A stretch of DNA of 14,251 nt, from positions 1-14,251 of the forward strand of contig CAYVNW010000053.1 in assembly GCA_964452915.1 (NCBI GenBank). Reading direction: 5' to 3'. The notes below the pieces were generated by a model. The model saw only the letters and a program-made list of their open reading frames with translations. It was not told the DNA's origin and made no database searches. This document shows positions 1 through 8,266 of this stretch, one piece after another. Numbering within the stretch: the stretch's first letter is position 1; every line of letters starts with the position of its first letter. The stretch is from Colivivens sp964452915 (GTDB taxonomy: Bacteria > Bacteroidota > Bacteroidia > Bacteroidales > Bacteroidaceae). The position numbers and the translations under genes are program-made.

Positions 1-193
1 TGTATCCGCCTTGCTGCTGGCGATATCCGTATTGTTGGTGTTCACCATTGTTTACTGACTCTAAACCCTGTGGACGGAATGCATGTTGTTCGCCAGAGTT
101 CCCGTTAGCCGTGTAAGCACGTTCCACTCTTGTAAATCTTGGACGTTGTGGACGTTTTTCACTGGCATTTTCTTGCCGATTTTCATTTTCCAT
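1..193 (-). CDS. N-terminus of a Gln/Arg/Gly-rich protein, probably a pseudouridine synthase (partial)
   Basis: Only the first 64 codons lie in the window; the gene continues past position 1. It starts at an ATG whose complement is at 191-193. The visible part is a low-complexity, hydrophilic, basic stretch rich in Arg, Gln, Asn, Glu and Gly, with short motifs such as KRPQRPRF and a QYGYRQQQGGY run at the edge. No catalytic domain is visible. In Bacteroidales, RluB/RsuA-type 23S/16S rRNA pseudouridine synthases often carry such disordered N-terminal extensions and can lie after purB, so that identity is inferred from context, not seen. Another RNA-binding or disordered protein is possible. 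It lies 111 bp downstream of purB on the same strand and may be read from the same transcript; I saw no convincing promoter in the gap. Confidence 0.5.
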   Translation of the reverse strand, partial: MENENRQENASEKRPQRPRFTRVERAYTANGNSGEQHAFRPQGLESVNNGEHQQYGYRQQQGGY

Positions 194-304
194 AAATTTG
201 ATCTTTTGATTTTGTTTTATTCTATTTCTAATAATTTATTCACATAAACCTATTTTATTTTGGGGCTGCCAGATACTGTTCTTTTCTGACAAGGTCATAT
301 AAAC

Positions 305-1642
305 TTACATGCCGAAATATGTGCTTGGAGTTATTTTTCTCAATTCCTCCTTGACACTATCCTTGATGTTTAGTCCGTTGATAAATTGTTCTATGCTTTC
401 TTCTGTTATATTGTTGTTTGTTCGGGTTAATTCTTTAAGTGCCTCGTATGGCTTTGGATAGCCTTCGCGCCGAAGTATGGTTTGTATGCCTTCCGCACAT
501 ACTGCCCAGCAGTTGTTAAGGTCGCGTTGAATTGCATCCTTATTGAGCAGCAACTTCCTAAGTCCTTTGAGTGTGCTTTGTATTGCTATTACCATGTGTC
601 CCATTGGAACACCAACGTTGCGAAGTACAGTGGAATCGGTCAGGTCGCGCTGCAATCGGGATAATGGCAGTTTGTTGGCAAGGTGGATCAGTATTGCGTT
701 CGCTATGCCCAGATTGCCTTCTGAATTTTCGAAGTCTATCGGGTTTACCTTGTGTGGCATTGCGCTTGATCCGACTTCACCTGCTTTAATTTTTTGTTTG
801 AAGTATTCCATTGATACATACATCCAAAAGTCCCGATCAAGGTCAATCATTATTGTATTAATACGGTTCATAGCGTTGAACACTGCTCCCAGATTGTCGT
901 AGTTACTAATTTGAGTGGTCCATTGCTCACGCTCAAGTCCCAGCTTCTCACTTACGAATTTATTTCCAAATGCTTTCCAGTCAATGTCTGGATATGCTAC
1001 ATGGTGAGCGTTATAATTTCCTGTTGCACCACCAAACTTAGCTGTAATTTTACATGCTTTCAATTGGTTGAGTTGTTCGGTCAGCCGGTACACATAGACC
1101 ATGATTTCTTTACCGAGTCGGGTAGGGGATGCTGGTTGTCCATGAGTCTTTGCCAACATCGGAATATCTTTCCATTTGTCAGCATATTCTTGGAGTTGAC
1201 TGATAAGTTCTTCCACAAGTGGATAGTAGACATCGTGCAGTGCTTCTTTTATTGAAAGTGGCACACTTGTGTTGTTTATGTCTTGACTTGTAAGTCCGAA
1301 ATGTATGAATTCTTTATAGGTGTCAAGACCGCTAATCTCATTGAACTTTTCTTTTATAAAATATTCAACCGCTTTCACGTCGTGATTGGTGGTTTTCTCG
1401 ATTTCCTTTACTCTCTCTGCATCCGCTAAAGAGAAGTTTTCGTATATACCCCTTAACGATTGTTCGACACTCTTTACATCGAATATGTTAAGGAAGCTTG
1501 TAAGCGATATAAAGTATTCAATCTCTACTCTTACCCTGTACTTTATAAGAGCATATTCGGAAAAGTAGGGTGCAAGGCAGTCTGTTTTTGATCTATAGCG
1601 CCCATCGATTGGCGATACGGCTGTAAGATTTGATAAAGTCAT
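305..1642 (-). CDS. purB: Adenylosuccinate lyase
   Basis: This cytosolic purine enzyme cleaves SAICAR to AICAR plus fumarate, and adenylosuccinate to AMP plus fumarate. The 445-residue protein is close to the E. coli-type length (about 456). Family landmarks seen are NHD at residues 86-88, HFGLTSQD at 114-121, KTHGQPAS at 165-172 with the likely general-acid His167, and the fumarate-lyase signature GSSAMPHKVNP at 291-301. Ser292/Ser293 in that flexible loop are the candidate catalytic base. The start codon overlaps the stop of the upstream membrane-protein gene as ATGA (1642 down to 1639), so translation is probably coupled. Nothing looks damaged. The assignment is secure; only its operon partners are unusual for a purine gene. 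Confidence 0.97.
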   Translation of the reverse strand: MTLSNLTAVSPIDGRYRSKTDCLAPYFSEYALIKYRVRVEIEYFISLTSFLNIFDVKSVEQSLRGIYENFSLADAERVKEIEKTTNHDVKAVEYFIKEKFNEISGLDTYKEFIHFGLTSQDINNTSVPLSIKEALHDVYYPLVEELISQLQEYADKWKDIPMLAKTHGQPASPTRLGKEIMVYVYRLTEQLNQLKACKITAKFGGATGNYNAHHVAYPDIDWKAFGNKFVSEKLGLEREQWTTQISNYDNLGAVFNAMNRINTIMIDLDRDFWMYVSMEYFKQKIKAGEVGSSAMPHKVNPIDFENSEGNLGIANAILIHLANKLPLSRLQRDLTDSTVLRNVGVPMGHMVIAIQSTLKGLRKLLLNKDAIQRDLNNCWAVCAEGIQTILRREGYPKPYEALKELTRTNNNITEESIEQFINGLNIKDSVKEELRKITPSTYFGM

Positions 1643-2040
1643 TGTTTTTGTCTTTCTTTATTTTGTTCTGATGGAATTCTGAATGCTGTGTATACTTCTA
1701 TTACCACAAATATCATGAATGGCAGTAACCAGGCTGACGAGGTAGAACGTACTTGATAGTCACTAATGGTAAGTCCGTTGACTTGTGAGTGGAAAAGCAT
1801 CAGCAACATTGCGGCAATTAGGAACACTATGCCAACTGCTCGTTGTGTATATAAACGTTTAAGAGTGATATTGTGGCTTTGAGGATGACTTTCAAAGAAT
1901 CTCCCTATGGCAAAAAGCAATGTACCTGCAACAAACAGATATTCTGCCATATGCCAACCTGTAATCCATACAATAGCCCCGATTACAACTAATGTTTCGC
2001 CGACATTTGAGATGCCAACTAATATTTTCTCTTTATTCAT
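1639..2040 (-). CDS. Small four-helix membrane protein of unknown function
   Basis: The 133-residue protein has four hydrophobic segments, at about residues 12-29, 32-49, 67-84 and 103-120. Short charged termini flank them (MNKEK at the start, a Lys/Arg/Gln-rich tail at the end). A polar loop around 50-66 holds several His residues (SHPQSH). It has no signal cleavage site, no Cys and no catalytic motif that I recognise, so it is best called an inner-membrane protein of unknown function. It sits 9 bp after the DivIC/FtsB-like gene, and its stop codon overlaps the purB start (ATGA). It is therefore almost certainly co-transcribed and translationally coupled with purB. A role in envelope growth is possible from its divisome neighbour but is only inference. 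Confidence 0.8.
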   Translation of the reverse strand: MNKEKILVGISNVGETLVVIGAIVWITGWHMAEYLFVAGTLLFAIGRFFESHPQSHNITLKRLYTQRAVGIVFLIAAMLLMLFHSQVNGLTISDYQVRSTSSAWLLPFMIFVVIEVYTAFRIPSEQNKERQKQ

Positions 2041-2049
2041 TTATATTAT

Positions 2050-2346
2050 CTACTCATTGTCTTCAATCACGAAGATATCCTCATCTTCCGACTTCATGTA
2101 GTACCGTTCATGAGCCACACGCTTCACAGTTTCTGGATTGTTCCTGATTTTTTCTAATTCTGTTTTATCGTTGTTGTATGTCTTTATTTGTGAGTTAATC
2201 TCATTCTGAAGGTCGGCTATCTCATCTTTCTGAATCAGGCGTTCCACTATGCAATGATCACCTATGAATCCAATAAATACAACGAATGTCGTAATCGATA
2301 TGACGTACTTATATTTCAACAGGTAATGCGTGAACGTATGTCTCAT
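2050..2346 (-). CDS. DivIC/FtsB-family septum formation initiator
   Basis: This 98-residue bitopic protein fits the DivIC/FtsB family. It has a short basic cytoplasmic N-terminus, one membrane span at about residues 14-30, an extracytoplasmic coiled coil at about 36-70 (ending in a TELEKIRNNPE stretch), and the family-typical ETVKRVAHERYYMKSEDED segment at about 72-90. These proteins join FtsL and FtsQ/DivIB in the divisome and help activate septal peptidoglycan synthesis. The length suits the family, which is about 100 residues in many bacteria. A promoter-like TTTG-N20-TACCTTCG on this strand lies about 40 bp upstream, directly after the dnaX stop, so it may be transcribed both with dnaX and on its own. 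The family call is firm; which E. coli or Bacillus name fits is less clear. Confidence 0.88.
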   Translation of the reverse strand: MRHTFTHYLLKYKYVISITTFVVFIGFIGDHCIVERLIQKDEIADLQNEINSQIKTYNNDKTELEKIRNNPETVKRVAHERYYMKSEDEDIFVIEDNE

Positions 2347-2385
2347 TCTTAGCCGTTTTTATGTTCGTTTGCTTCAAATTTTCAG

Positions 2386-2417
2386 CGAAGGTAATAATTC
2401 TAATTTGACTGACCAAA
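2386..2417 (-). promoter_or_regulatory. Internal promoter for the divIC/ftsB-like gene
   Basis: Read on the minus strand, TTTG (complement of 2414-2417) is followed after exactly 20 bases by TACCTTCG (complement of 2386-2393). This fits the Bacteroidetes -33/-7 layout TTTG-N19-21-TAnnTTTG, with one mismatch in the -7 box. The expected start site gives a leader of about 30 nt before the ATG at 2346. It lies between the dnaX stop and the next gene, which suggests partial uncoupling from dnaX. Confidence 0.5.
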
Positions 2418-2420
2418 TTT

Positions 2421-4121
2421 TTATAGATGAAGTTTCAATTCTTTCTCAAGAATGGCAAGTGCAGGATTGTTTTCTTTCATTTTAGTGTACAATTGTGACT
2501 TTGTCAATAGTGTCTTATGTGTGACTGTCATCAGCTTGACTTGTATGTTCACTTTTCGTTCACCGAGTTGTTGAGCTAATGCTACTGAAAGTTCGGGTAC
2601 AAGTTGCTTCAATTGTGCCTCAACAATCGGATTCTCAGCCGTAAATTCTATTGTATTGTCGTTTATAAGTTGAGGTTTTATGCGGTTTAGCTTTGCCTTA
2701 AGTGCCGGATGGGCTACATGTTTATCTGCATATATCTTTATTGCAGTCTCCAACTTATACAGATCAATGATTTCAGATTGGCCATTTTTGACATCAATGG
2801 TTTTATCCGTTTCAACTGGCTTATTCTGACTTCCCTGTTGAGCTGTTTGGACAGGGGCTACAGTATGATTGTTGCCGTCTGGTTGCCTCGCCTGAGTGTA
2901 CACAACTTGTTTAGGTGTTTGATCCACCGTTGTTTGGTATACGGTTACAGTTTGCTTCGCCGTCACCTTATTATTAAATATGGGTTTAAGTGTCTTCGTA
3001 GGGCGAAGCCCCGAAGATGGTGTGTCATCTTGTGCGAGTTGTGCAATCTCTATCAATGTTATTTCCACCAACAGACGTTTGTTCTGACTCAGCTTGTAAT
3101 TGATGTCGCAATCGGTACATTTGCGGATAGCACTATATAAAAATTGCGGTTTACATTTCAACGATTGTTGATAGTATCGTTGTTGAATGTCTTGGTTAAT
3201 ATCAAGCAGTGATACAGTTTTCTTGTCACGGCACATCAGCAGATTCCTAAAGTGATTATTTAGTCCTCCAATAAAATGGTTCCCTTCAAATCCTTTATTG
3301 AGAATGTCGTTGAACGTGGCAAGTATGTCTGGTATTTGTTGTCCAAGGAACATATCGACTAATTTAAAATAATAGTCGTAATCGAGAACGTTAAGGTTCT
3401 CTATTGTTTGCTTGTAAGTGATGTTTCCACTGCAAAACGCTGCCACCTGGTCGAAAATAGACAATGCGTCGCGCATGCCTCCATCAGCTTTTTCCGCAAT
3501 CACATTCAAAGCTGCAGTCTCAGCCTTTATACCTTCCTTTTCTGCTACGTTTTGCAGATGGGCAACAGTATCTTGTACCGACATACGGTTGAAGTCATAT
3601 ATCTGACAACGGCTAAGTATTGTCGGTAGCAATTTGTGCTTCTCGGTTGTTGCAAGTATAAAGATTACATAATGTGGAGGTTCTTCCAACGTCTTAAGGA
3701 ATGCGTTGAAAGCTGCGTTCGACAACATATGCACCTCGTCGATTATGAACACCTTATACTTTCCTATCTGAGGAGGAATGCGGGTTTGCTCAATGAGCTT
3801 TTTAATTTCCTCGACTCCATTGTTTGATGCAGCATCGAGTTCATATATGTTAAGCGACCTTTGTTCGTTGAACGCCTTGCACGACTCACATTCGCCACAT
3901 GCCTCCCCATCGGGTCGTGGTGACAGGCAGTTAATAGTCTTAGCGAATATTCGGGCACATGTAGTTTTACCAACCCCTCTTGGACCGCAAAACAGATATG
4001 CATGTGCCAGATGTCCAGTTTGTATCGACTTCTTTAATGTGGTAGTCAAAGCCTTTTGGCCCACAACTGTGTCGAAAGTCATAGGACGGTATTTCCTTGC
4101 TGAAACAATGTAATTATCCAT
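2421..4121 (-). CDS. dnaX: DNA polymerase III subunits gamma and tau
   Basis: This is the clamp-loader ATPase that loads the beta clamp onto primed DNA; the tau form also tethers polymerases and helicase. Seen in the 566 residues are Walker A GPRGVGKTT at 46-54, four zinc-binding Cys at 65, 75, 78 and 81, Walker B DEVH at 128-131, the ATTE sensor at 157-160, and the SRC arginine-finger motif at 170-172. The AAA+ lid and collar run to about 365. A Gln/Thr/Pro-rich linker follows (about 375-455), then a C-terminal folded domain of the tau type (about 460-566). I saw no strong A-rich slippery heptamer at the place where E. coli makes gamma, so tau may be the only product. It is the promoter-proximal gene of the minus-strand cluster. 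Confidence 0.97.
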   Translation of the reverse strand: MDNYIVSARKYRPMTFDTVVGQKALTTTLKKSIQTGHLAHAYLFCGPRGVGKTTCARIFAKTINCLSPRPDGEACGECESCKAFNEQRSLNIYELDAASNNGVEEIKKLIEQTRIPPQIGKYKVFIIDEVHMLSNAAFNAFLKTLEEPPHYVIFILATTEKHKLLPTILSRCQIYDFNRMSVQDTVAHLQNVAEKEGIKAETAALNVIAEKADGGMRDALSIFDQVAAFCSGNITYKQTIENLNVLDYDYYFKLVDMFLGQQIPDILATFNDILNKGFEGNHFIGGLNNHFRNLLMCRDKKTVSLLDINQDIQQRYYQQSLKCKPQFLYSAIRKCTDCDINYKLSQNKRLLVEITLIEIAQLAQDDTPSSGLRPTKTLKPIFNNKVTAKQTVTVYQTTVDQTPKQVVYTQARQPDGNNHTVAPVQTAQQGSQNKPVETDKTIDVKNGQSEIIDLYKLETAIKIYADKHVAHPALKAKLNRIKPQLINDNTIEFTAENPIVEAQLKQLVPELSVALAQQLGERKVNIQVKLMTVTHKTLLTKSQLYTKMKENNPALAILEKELKLHL

Positions 4122-4141
4122 TTAGTTTGGTTTTTGCTTTG

Positions 4142-4149
4142 CAAATATA
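4142..4149 (-). promoter_or_regulatory. Probable -7 box of the dnaX promoter
   Basis: On the minus strand TATATTTG (followed by C) matches the Bacteroidetes -7 consensus TAnnTTTG in full, about 20 bp before the dnaX ATG. The -33 position, 20 bases upstream, reads ATGG rather than TTTG, so the promoter is weaker or relies on other contacts. The leader would be only about 14 nt. Confidence 0.5.
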
Positions 4150-4317
4150 CAAAGAAAAACGATAGTTTCCCATGTTTGTAGCAAATTTTATTGTTCATCA
4201 TGCTATATATGGTCTGGTAACAAGAGGTTAGGCAGACGAAATACATCATACAAAAGAGAAGAATGTTTCCGATAAGTGAGACAACAAGTGAAGAGTTGAA
4301 AAAAATATTTGAAAATA

Positions 4318-4349
4318 TTTGTTGGTTACAAAAAGAACATCTAACTTTG
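4318..4349 (+). promoter_or_regulatory. Promoter of the histidine kinase pair
   Basis: TTTG at 4318-4321, exactly 20 bases, then TAACTTTG at 4342-4349 is a full match to the Bacteroidetes housekeeping promoter. Transcription should start near 4356, giving a leader of about 50 nt that is very AT-rich and has no Shine-Dalgarno site. It is divergent from the dnaX promoter. The rest of 4150-4317 shows no gene; two AAATATTTG copies lie side by side just before and over the -33 box (about 4302-4321). Confidence 0.75.
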
Positions 4350-4406
4350 TAATCATAACATAAATGTACGTTGATATTTCTTTAAGAATAAATTATTTTT
4401 TTTCTC

Positions 4407-6317
4407 ATGAATAACTACGGGCTGAAGTTAACTCTTGTTTTTATTGCAATGCTGATGACAGGCATTATGCCAGCATTTGCAGGCAAGACGAGAGGAAAGA
4501 ACCATAAAGAACTGGTCAAAGGCGATCCCGGATACGAGATTTACGAGAAGGCCAGGCAAAGTAATTACGAAAGCGACTCTTGTCTAATTTATGCAGAGCA
4601 GCTGATGCAAATAAGTAAGGAGCAACATTTCGAATTAGCAGAGATGTATGGTGCAAGAGTCAGATTGCGTTACTACAAGGATACACACAAGTTCGAAAGT
4701 GCGCTAAAAGCCGCTAACGAAATGGCTGATATATCCAAGAAGTATGACAACACAAAACTGTATTTCGAAGCCAGAGATGCAGCTGTCAACATCCTGGTTA
4801 GACAGCAGAGGGTGAGCGAAGCTTTTAAATTGGCAACGCACATGGAAATGGAGGCAGATAGGCTTAATGACACAGAAGGTAAATTTAAAGCCTTACAGTC
4901 GAAAGCCTTGATTTTCTCATCACGGAAAGAACACTTTTTTGCAAGATCGTACTACTATAAAGCCATAAACTTGAAGCGTCAAAAGAAATCTAGCGATTTA
5001 GTGCATCTTTACAAGGCTGTCGCATTCACGTTCCCTATAGATAGCGACTCAACAGCATATTATTTTGACAAAGCACTTTCAGTGTCCGTGAACTTGATAG
5101 ATTCATTACGGATATATGCGGCAAAAGCAATTGAATGCGGAAAGGAAAATGATTCGACAGGCTTCTACAACTTTAAGGCTATATACGATAAGTTAGCCGA
5201 TAATGATTTCCGTAGTTCAACAGATACATGGGAAATGGGTCTTTATGATGCCATGTTTAAACATGACCGTAGTAAGATCGACTCTATTTTGATGAGAGTA
5301 AAAGGTGAGTATATAAGACTTTCTTATGATTATGAGACATCGAAGAACATGGGAGACTATACTCGGGCTCTTAAGTGCTATGAACGTTGTATGACAATCA
5401 ACGACTCGATCAACAGCATTACCTCAAGCGACATCCTTATGGATATCGAAAGAAGTATAAAACTTGCACAAAACCAACAGGTAGTCGAATCTCAAATAAA
5501 TCAGGAAATCATACAGCTAAGTACAATTATACTTGTTGCTTTCTTCCTTGTAGTTCTAATCATATTGGTTTCATTTATTTACTCTACAATGTTAAACAAC
5601 CGGAACCTGCAGACAGTGACCGACATGAAGACAATGTTCGTGCAAAATATGTCGCATGAAGTACGAACGCCACTTAATGCAATAGTGGGCTTTGCACAGT
5701 TGCTTTCACTGCCAGAAGGAGTGCTTACTGATGAAGAGAAATTACAATACACTGATTATATAATGACAAGTTCCGATCTGCTTGTGATGCTGGTTGACGA
5801 CATTCAGTCGATATCTGATATCGAAAGTGGAAATTATCGGATAACATCCAGTAAGATGTCTTGCAATGAGGCAGCCCGTTCAGCAATGAAAACTGCGGAA
5901 CTTCGTGTGCCCGGAGGTGTTAACATGTACTTTACTACAGAACTCGATGATAGTTTCCAAGTCGTTATAGACCGTAAGCGTGTCATACAGATCTTAGTAA
6001 ACTATCTGGGTAATGCTTGCAAACATACTAAGCAAGGTGAGATACATGTGCATGTATCACTTAAGGAAACTCCTGGTTACGTAACTTTCTCGGTTGCCGA
6101 TACAGGAACAGGCGTACCAGCAGAGCAAGCAGAAGTAATTTTTGAAAGGTTCAGCAAACTTGATAACTTCACACCTGGTACAGGACTGGGGTTGAGTATT
6201 TGCCGTATGATAGCAACAAGACTACATGGGGTCGTAAAACTCGATACATCGTACACTGGAGGTGCACGCTTCATATTAACCATTCCCATTGACACTTACC
6301 AACAACAATCGGAATAA
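4407..6317 (+). CDS. TPR-type sensor histidine kinase (first of tandem pair)
   Basis: This 636-residue inner-membrane kinase has a Sec signal peptide at 1-25 (cleavage likely after AFA) and a helical, TPR-like periplasmic sensor at about 33-365. One membrane span follows at about 371-394, then a HisKA dimerisation helix with SHEVRTPLN, phospho-acceptor His417. The HATPase_c domain shows an N box with Asn536, a G1 box DTGTG at 565-569, an F box (IFERFSKL at 578-585) and a G2 box GTGLGL at 591-596. All catalytic boxes look intact, so it should autophosphorylate and pass phosphate to a response regulator. It has no receiver or DNA-binding domain, so it is a classical kinase rather than a Bacteroides hybrid system. 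The ligand is unknown. A good promoter lies at 4318-4349, and the paralogous kinase follows 53 bp later. Confidence 0.92.
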   Translation: MNNYGLKLTLVFIAMLMTGIMPAFAGKTRGKNHKELVKGDPGYEIYEKARQSNYESDSCLIYAEQLMQISKEQHFELAEMYGARVRLRYYKDTHKFESALKAANEMADISKKYDNTKLYFEARDAAVNILVRQQRVSEAFKLATHMEMEADRLNDTEGKFKALQSKALIFSSRKEHFFARSYYYKAINLKRQKKSSDLVHLYKAVAFTFPIDSDSTAYYFDKALSVSVNLIDSLRIYAAKAIECGKENDSTGFYNFKAIYDKLADNDFRSSTDTWEMGLYDAMFKHDRSKIDSILMRVKGEYIRLSYDYETSKNMGDYTRALKCYERCMTINDSINSITSSDILMDIERSIKLAQNQQVVESQINQEIIQLSTIILVAFFLVVLIILVSFIYSTMLNNRNLQTVTDMKTMFVQNMSHEVRTPLNAIVGFAQLLSLPEGVLTDEEKLQYTDYIMTSSDLLVMLVDDIQSISDIESGNYRITSSKMSCNEAARSAMKTAELRVPGGVNMYFTTELDDSFQVVIDRKRVIQILVNYLGNACKHTKQGEIHVHVSLKETPGYVTFSVADTGTGVPAEQAEVIFERFSKLDNFTPGTGLGLSICRMIATRLHGVVKLDTSYTGGARFILTIPIDTYQQQSE

Positions 6318-6370
6318 AACGATGCACTAAAATGATAAAACAATATTTTTTCATTATATAATATATACGC

Positions 6371-8143
6371 ATGACATCACAATTTAAAACATATAGATTA
6401 TTTGCATACTATGTATTGATAATGTTTTTCTTTCCATTATCAACATTCAGTCAGACCATGTCGGACTCTAAAGAACACCAAGAATTGCGTGAAGGTGACT
6501 ATGTGCAAAAGAACCGTTTGAAAGAAGCCTTTGCGCATGGTAAGGAACAGCAAAGATTTTCGGAAAGGTATGGAAACGTATTGAATGAGGTAGAAGCAAA
6601 TGCCGAAATGGTGGATATCTATATACGGGAAAACCGCATCATGGATGCGTTCCAATTATGTGAAGACATGCGTAGGCAAGCAGAAAAAACAAAGGACAAC
6701 AATGCATGGTATAGTTTCTATTTCGCTTCAGCATCGCTATTCAACTCACGAAAAAACCATATTGCTGCACGTCGTCAGTACAAGAAAATGCTCAAATTGA
6801 GGGATTCTTTGCCAACACGAGACTTTGTCCGCGTATACCAATACATATCCGAGAGTTTTCCATATGGCAATGATTCCGTATTTTACTATATTGAACTTGG
6901 ACTTAAAGATAAGAACACATCGAAACCGGATTCCATAATTTTGTATTCATCGCTGATGAAATCTTACGCATTTATAGGCGACAGCAGGTCATTCTACCGT
7001 GTATGGGGCAAAATGACCAGCATGGTGAACAAAGAAGAATTCAGCAATGAAATCAAATGGGTGTACAACTTATTCAATGCCATGTTTAAAAAAGACATTG
7101 TAGAGACACGGAAACAACTTGAACTCAATGAAGACAAGTATGAACGCTATACATTGGGATATGTTATAAGTAAATACTTAGGAGATGACCAGCGTGCTCT
7201 ATACTTTTTAGAGAAACGGGGTCATGTATCTGACTCTATCAACTTCATTATTTCAAGTACAGACTTCATGGAGATATCGAACGAAACAAGGTTAGAAAGC
7301 AGCAAAAAAAACAGTGAATATGCGTGGGTTGTACAGAAAAATAATATGCACAATCTCTTTCTGACTTGTACGTTTCTTATATTGGTCGTATTATTGTTTT
7401 TCATAATTAATACTGTGATAAATCACAACAGGAATCTTGAGAAAGTAAATGAAATGAAAACGGAATTTGTACGGACTATAAGCCACGAGATACGAACACC
7501 TCTCAATGCAATAGTCGGATTCTCGCAACTCCTTTCATTGCCGTCAGGAATGCTCACCGACAAAGAAAAGGAGGAATACGCTGGATACATCACATCGAGC
7601 ACCAAAACTTTAACCATGCTTATTTGTGACATCCTTAATGTGTCTGATGTTCAGACTGGCGATTTCCATGTAACATTAGAAAGTGTAAATTGCAATTCTA
7701 CAGTCCAAGTTGCCATGAAGACTGTGGAAAATGAAGTGCCAAGCGGAGTTAAGTTTTACTATACGTCAGAAGTCGGTGATGACTATATGGTGATAACTGA
7801 TACGAGACGTATTCAGCAAGTACTTATAAATTTCTTCACTAATGCATTCAAGCATACAAAGAAAGGCGAAATCCATATTAATTGTTCTCTGACTGAAAAT
7901 CCGGATTACATCACTTTCTCGGTTGCTGACACAGGCGATGGAGTGCCAGCCGACCAAACAGAAGCGATATTTGAACATTTTGCAAAGCTTGACAAGTGTG
8001 AGCAAGGTGCAGGACTCGGACTTTGTATCTGTCGTATGATAGCTGAAAAACTTGGTGGTGATGTGAAACTTGACACGTCATATAAAAAAGGTGCACGATT
8101 TGTATTTACAATTCCATTGAAGGCACCAAAACAGAAAAAATAA
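6371..8143 (+). CDS. TPR-type sensor histidine kinase (second of tandem pair)
   Basis: This 590-residue paralog of the preceding kinase has the same layout: signal peptide at about 1-28 (TFSQ at the end), helical sensor at about 35-320, one membrane span at about 328-348, and HisKA with SHEIRTPLN, phospho-acceptor His372. The N box has Asn491, G1 is DTGDG at 520-524, and G2 is GAGLGL at 546-551. The kinase half is clearly a duplicate of its neighbour; around the H box about 25 of 32 residues are the same. The sensor is far more divergent and lacks about 49 residues just after a shared H-x-E-L-x-x-G-D motif, roughly one TPR hairpin plus linker. No promoter was seen in the 53-bp gap, so it is probably co-transcribed with the first kinase. 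No response regulator lies nearby. Confidence 0.92.
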   Translation: MTSQFKTYRLFAYYVLIMFFFPLSTFSQTMSDSKEHQELREGDYVQKNRLKEAFAHGKEQQRFSERYGNVLNEVEANAEMVDIYIRENRIMDAFQLCEDMRRQAEKTKDNNAWYSFYFASASLFNSRKNHIAARRQYKKMLKLRDSLPTRDFVRVYQYISESFPYGNDSVFYYIELGLKDKNTSKPDSIILYSSLMKSYAFIGDSRSFYRVWGKMTSMVNKEEFSNEIKWVYNLFNAMFKKDIVETRKQLELNEDKYERYTLGYVISKYLGDDQRALYFLEKRGHVSDSINFIISSTDFMEISNETRLESSKKNSEYAWVVQKNNMHNLFLTCTFLILVVLLFFIINTVINHNRNLEKVNEMKTEFVRTISHEIRTPLNAIVGFSQLLSLPSGMLTDKEKEEYAGYITSSTKTLTMLICDILNVSDVQTGDFHVTLESVNCNSTVQVAMKTVENEVPSGVKFYYTSEVGDDYMVITDTRRIQQVLINFFTNAFKHTKKGEIHINCSLTENPDYITFSVADTGDGVPADQTEAIFEHFAKLDKCEQGAGLGLCICRMIAEKLGGDVKLDTSYKKGARFVFTIPLKAPKQKK

Positions 8144-8215
8144 CATGTTGATGAGTTGCTTTTGTACCCGTAAGTGTACTCTTTTTTATTAAAAACGTGA
8201 ACAAACAAAAAAAGA

Positions 8216-8247
8216 TTTGCAGGTATATTATAAATGTTGTAACTTTG
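8216..8247 (+). promoter_or_regulatory. Promoter of the bamD-maf operon
   Basis: TTTG at 8216-8219, 20 bases, then TAACTTTG at 8240-8247 (followed by C) is a full Bacteroidetes consensus match. The expected start near 8254 leaves only about 13 nt before the bamD ATG at 8267, so there is almost no leader. The 122-bp gap holds no gene. A weak GTAC/GTAC pairing before a T run at about 8180-8188 is too short to call a terminator for the kinases. Confidence 0.75.
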
Positions 8248-8266
8248 CAGTCGTAATTGCGTACGT

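Noticed and set aside
194..304. Possible promoter (TAGGTTTA on the minus strand) before the Gln/Arg-rich gene
   Set aside because: The -7 box has a mismatch and no TTTG is found at the right distance, so independent transcription cannot be supported.
3795..3806. T AAA AAG in dnaX as a possible site for programmed frameshifting to make gamma
   Set aside because: It lies at about residue 106, in the ATPase domain, not near the usual position after domain III, and is not the strong A AAA AAG form.
4263..4352. A 29-residue open frame (MFPISETTSEELKK...) upstream of the first kinase
   Set aside because: It covers the consensus promoter, ends inside the -7 box and would lie upstream of the transcription start, so it is probably chance.
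8180..8195. Possible hairpin plus T run after the second kinase
   Set aside because: Only a 4-bp GTAC/GTAC pairing can form before the T run; this is too weak to call a terminator.
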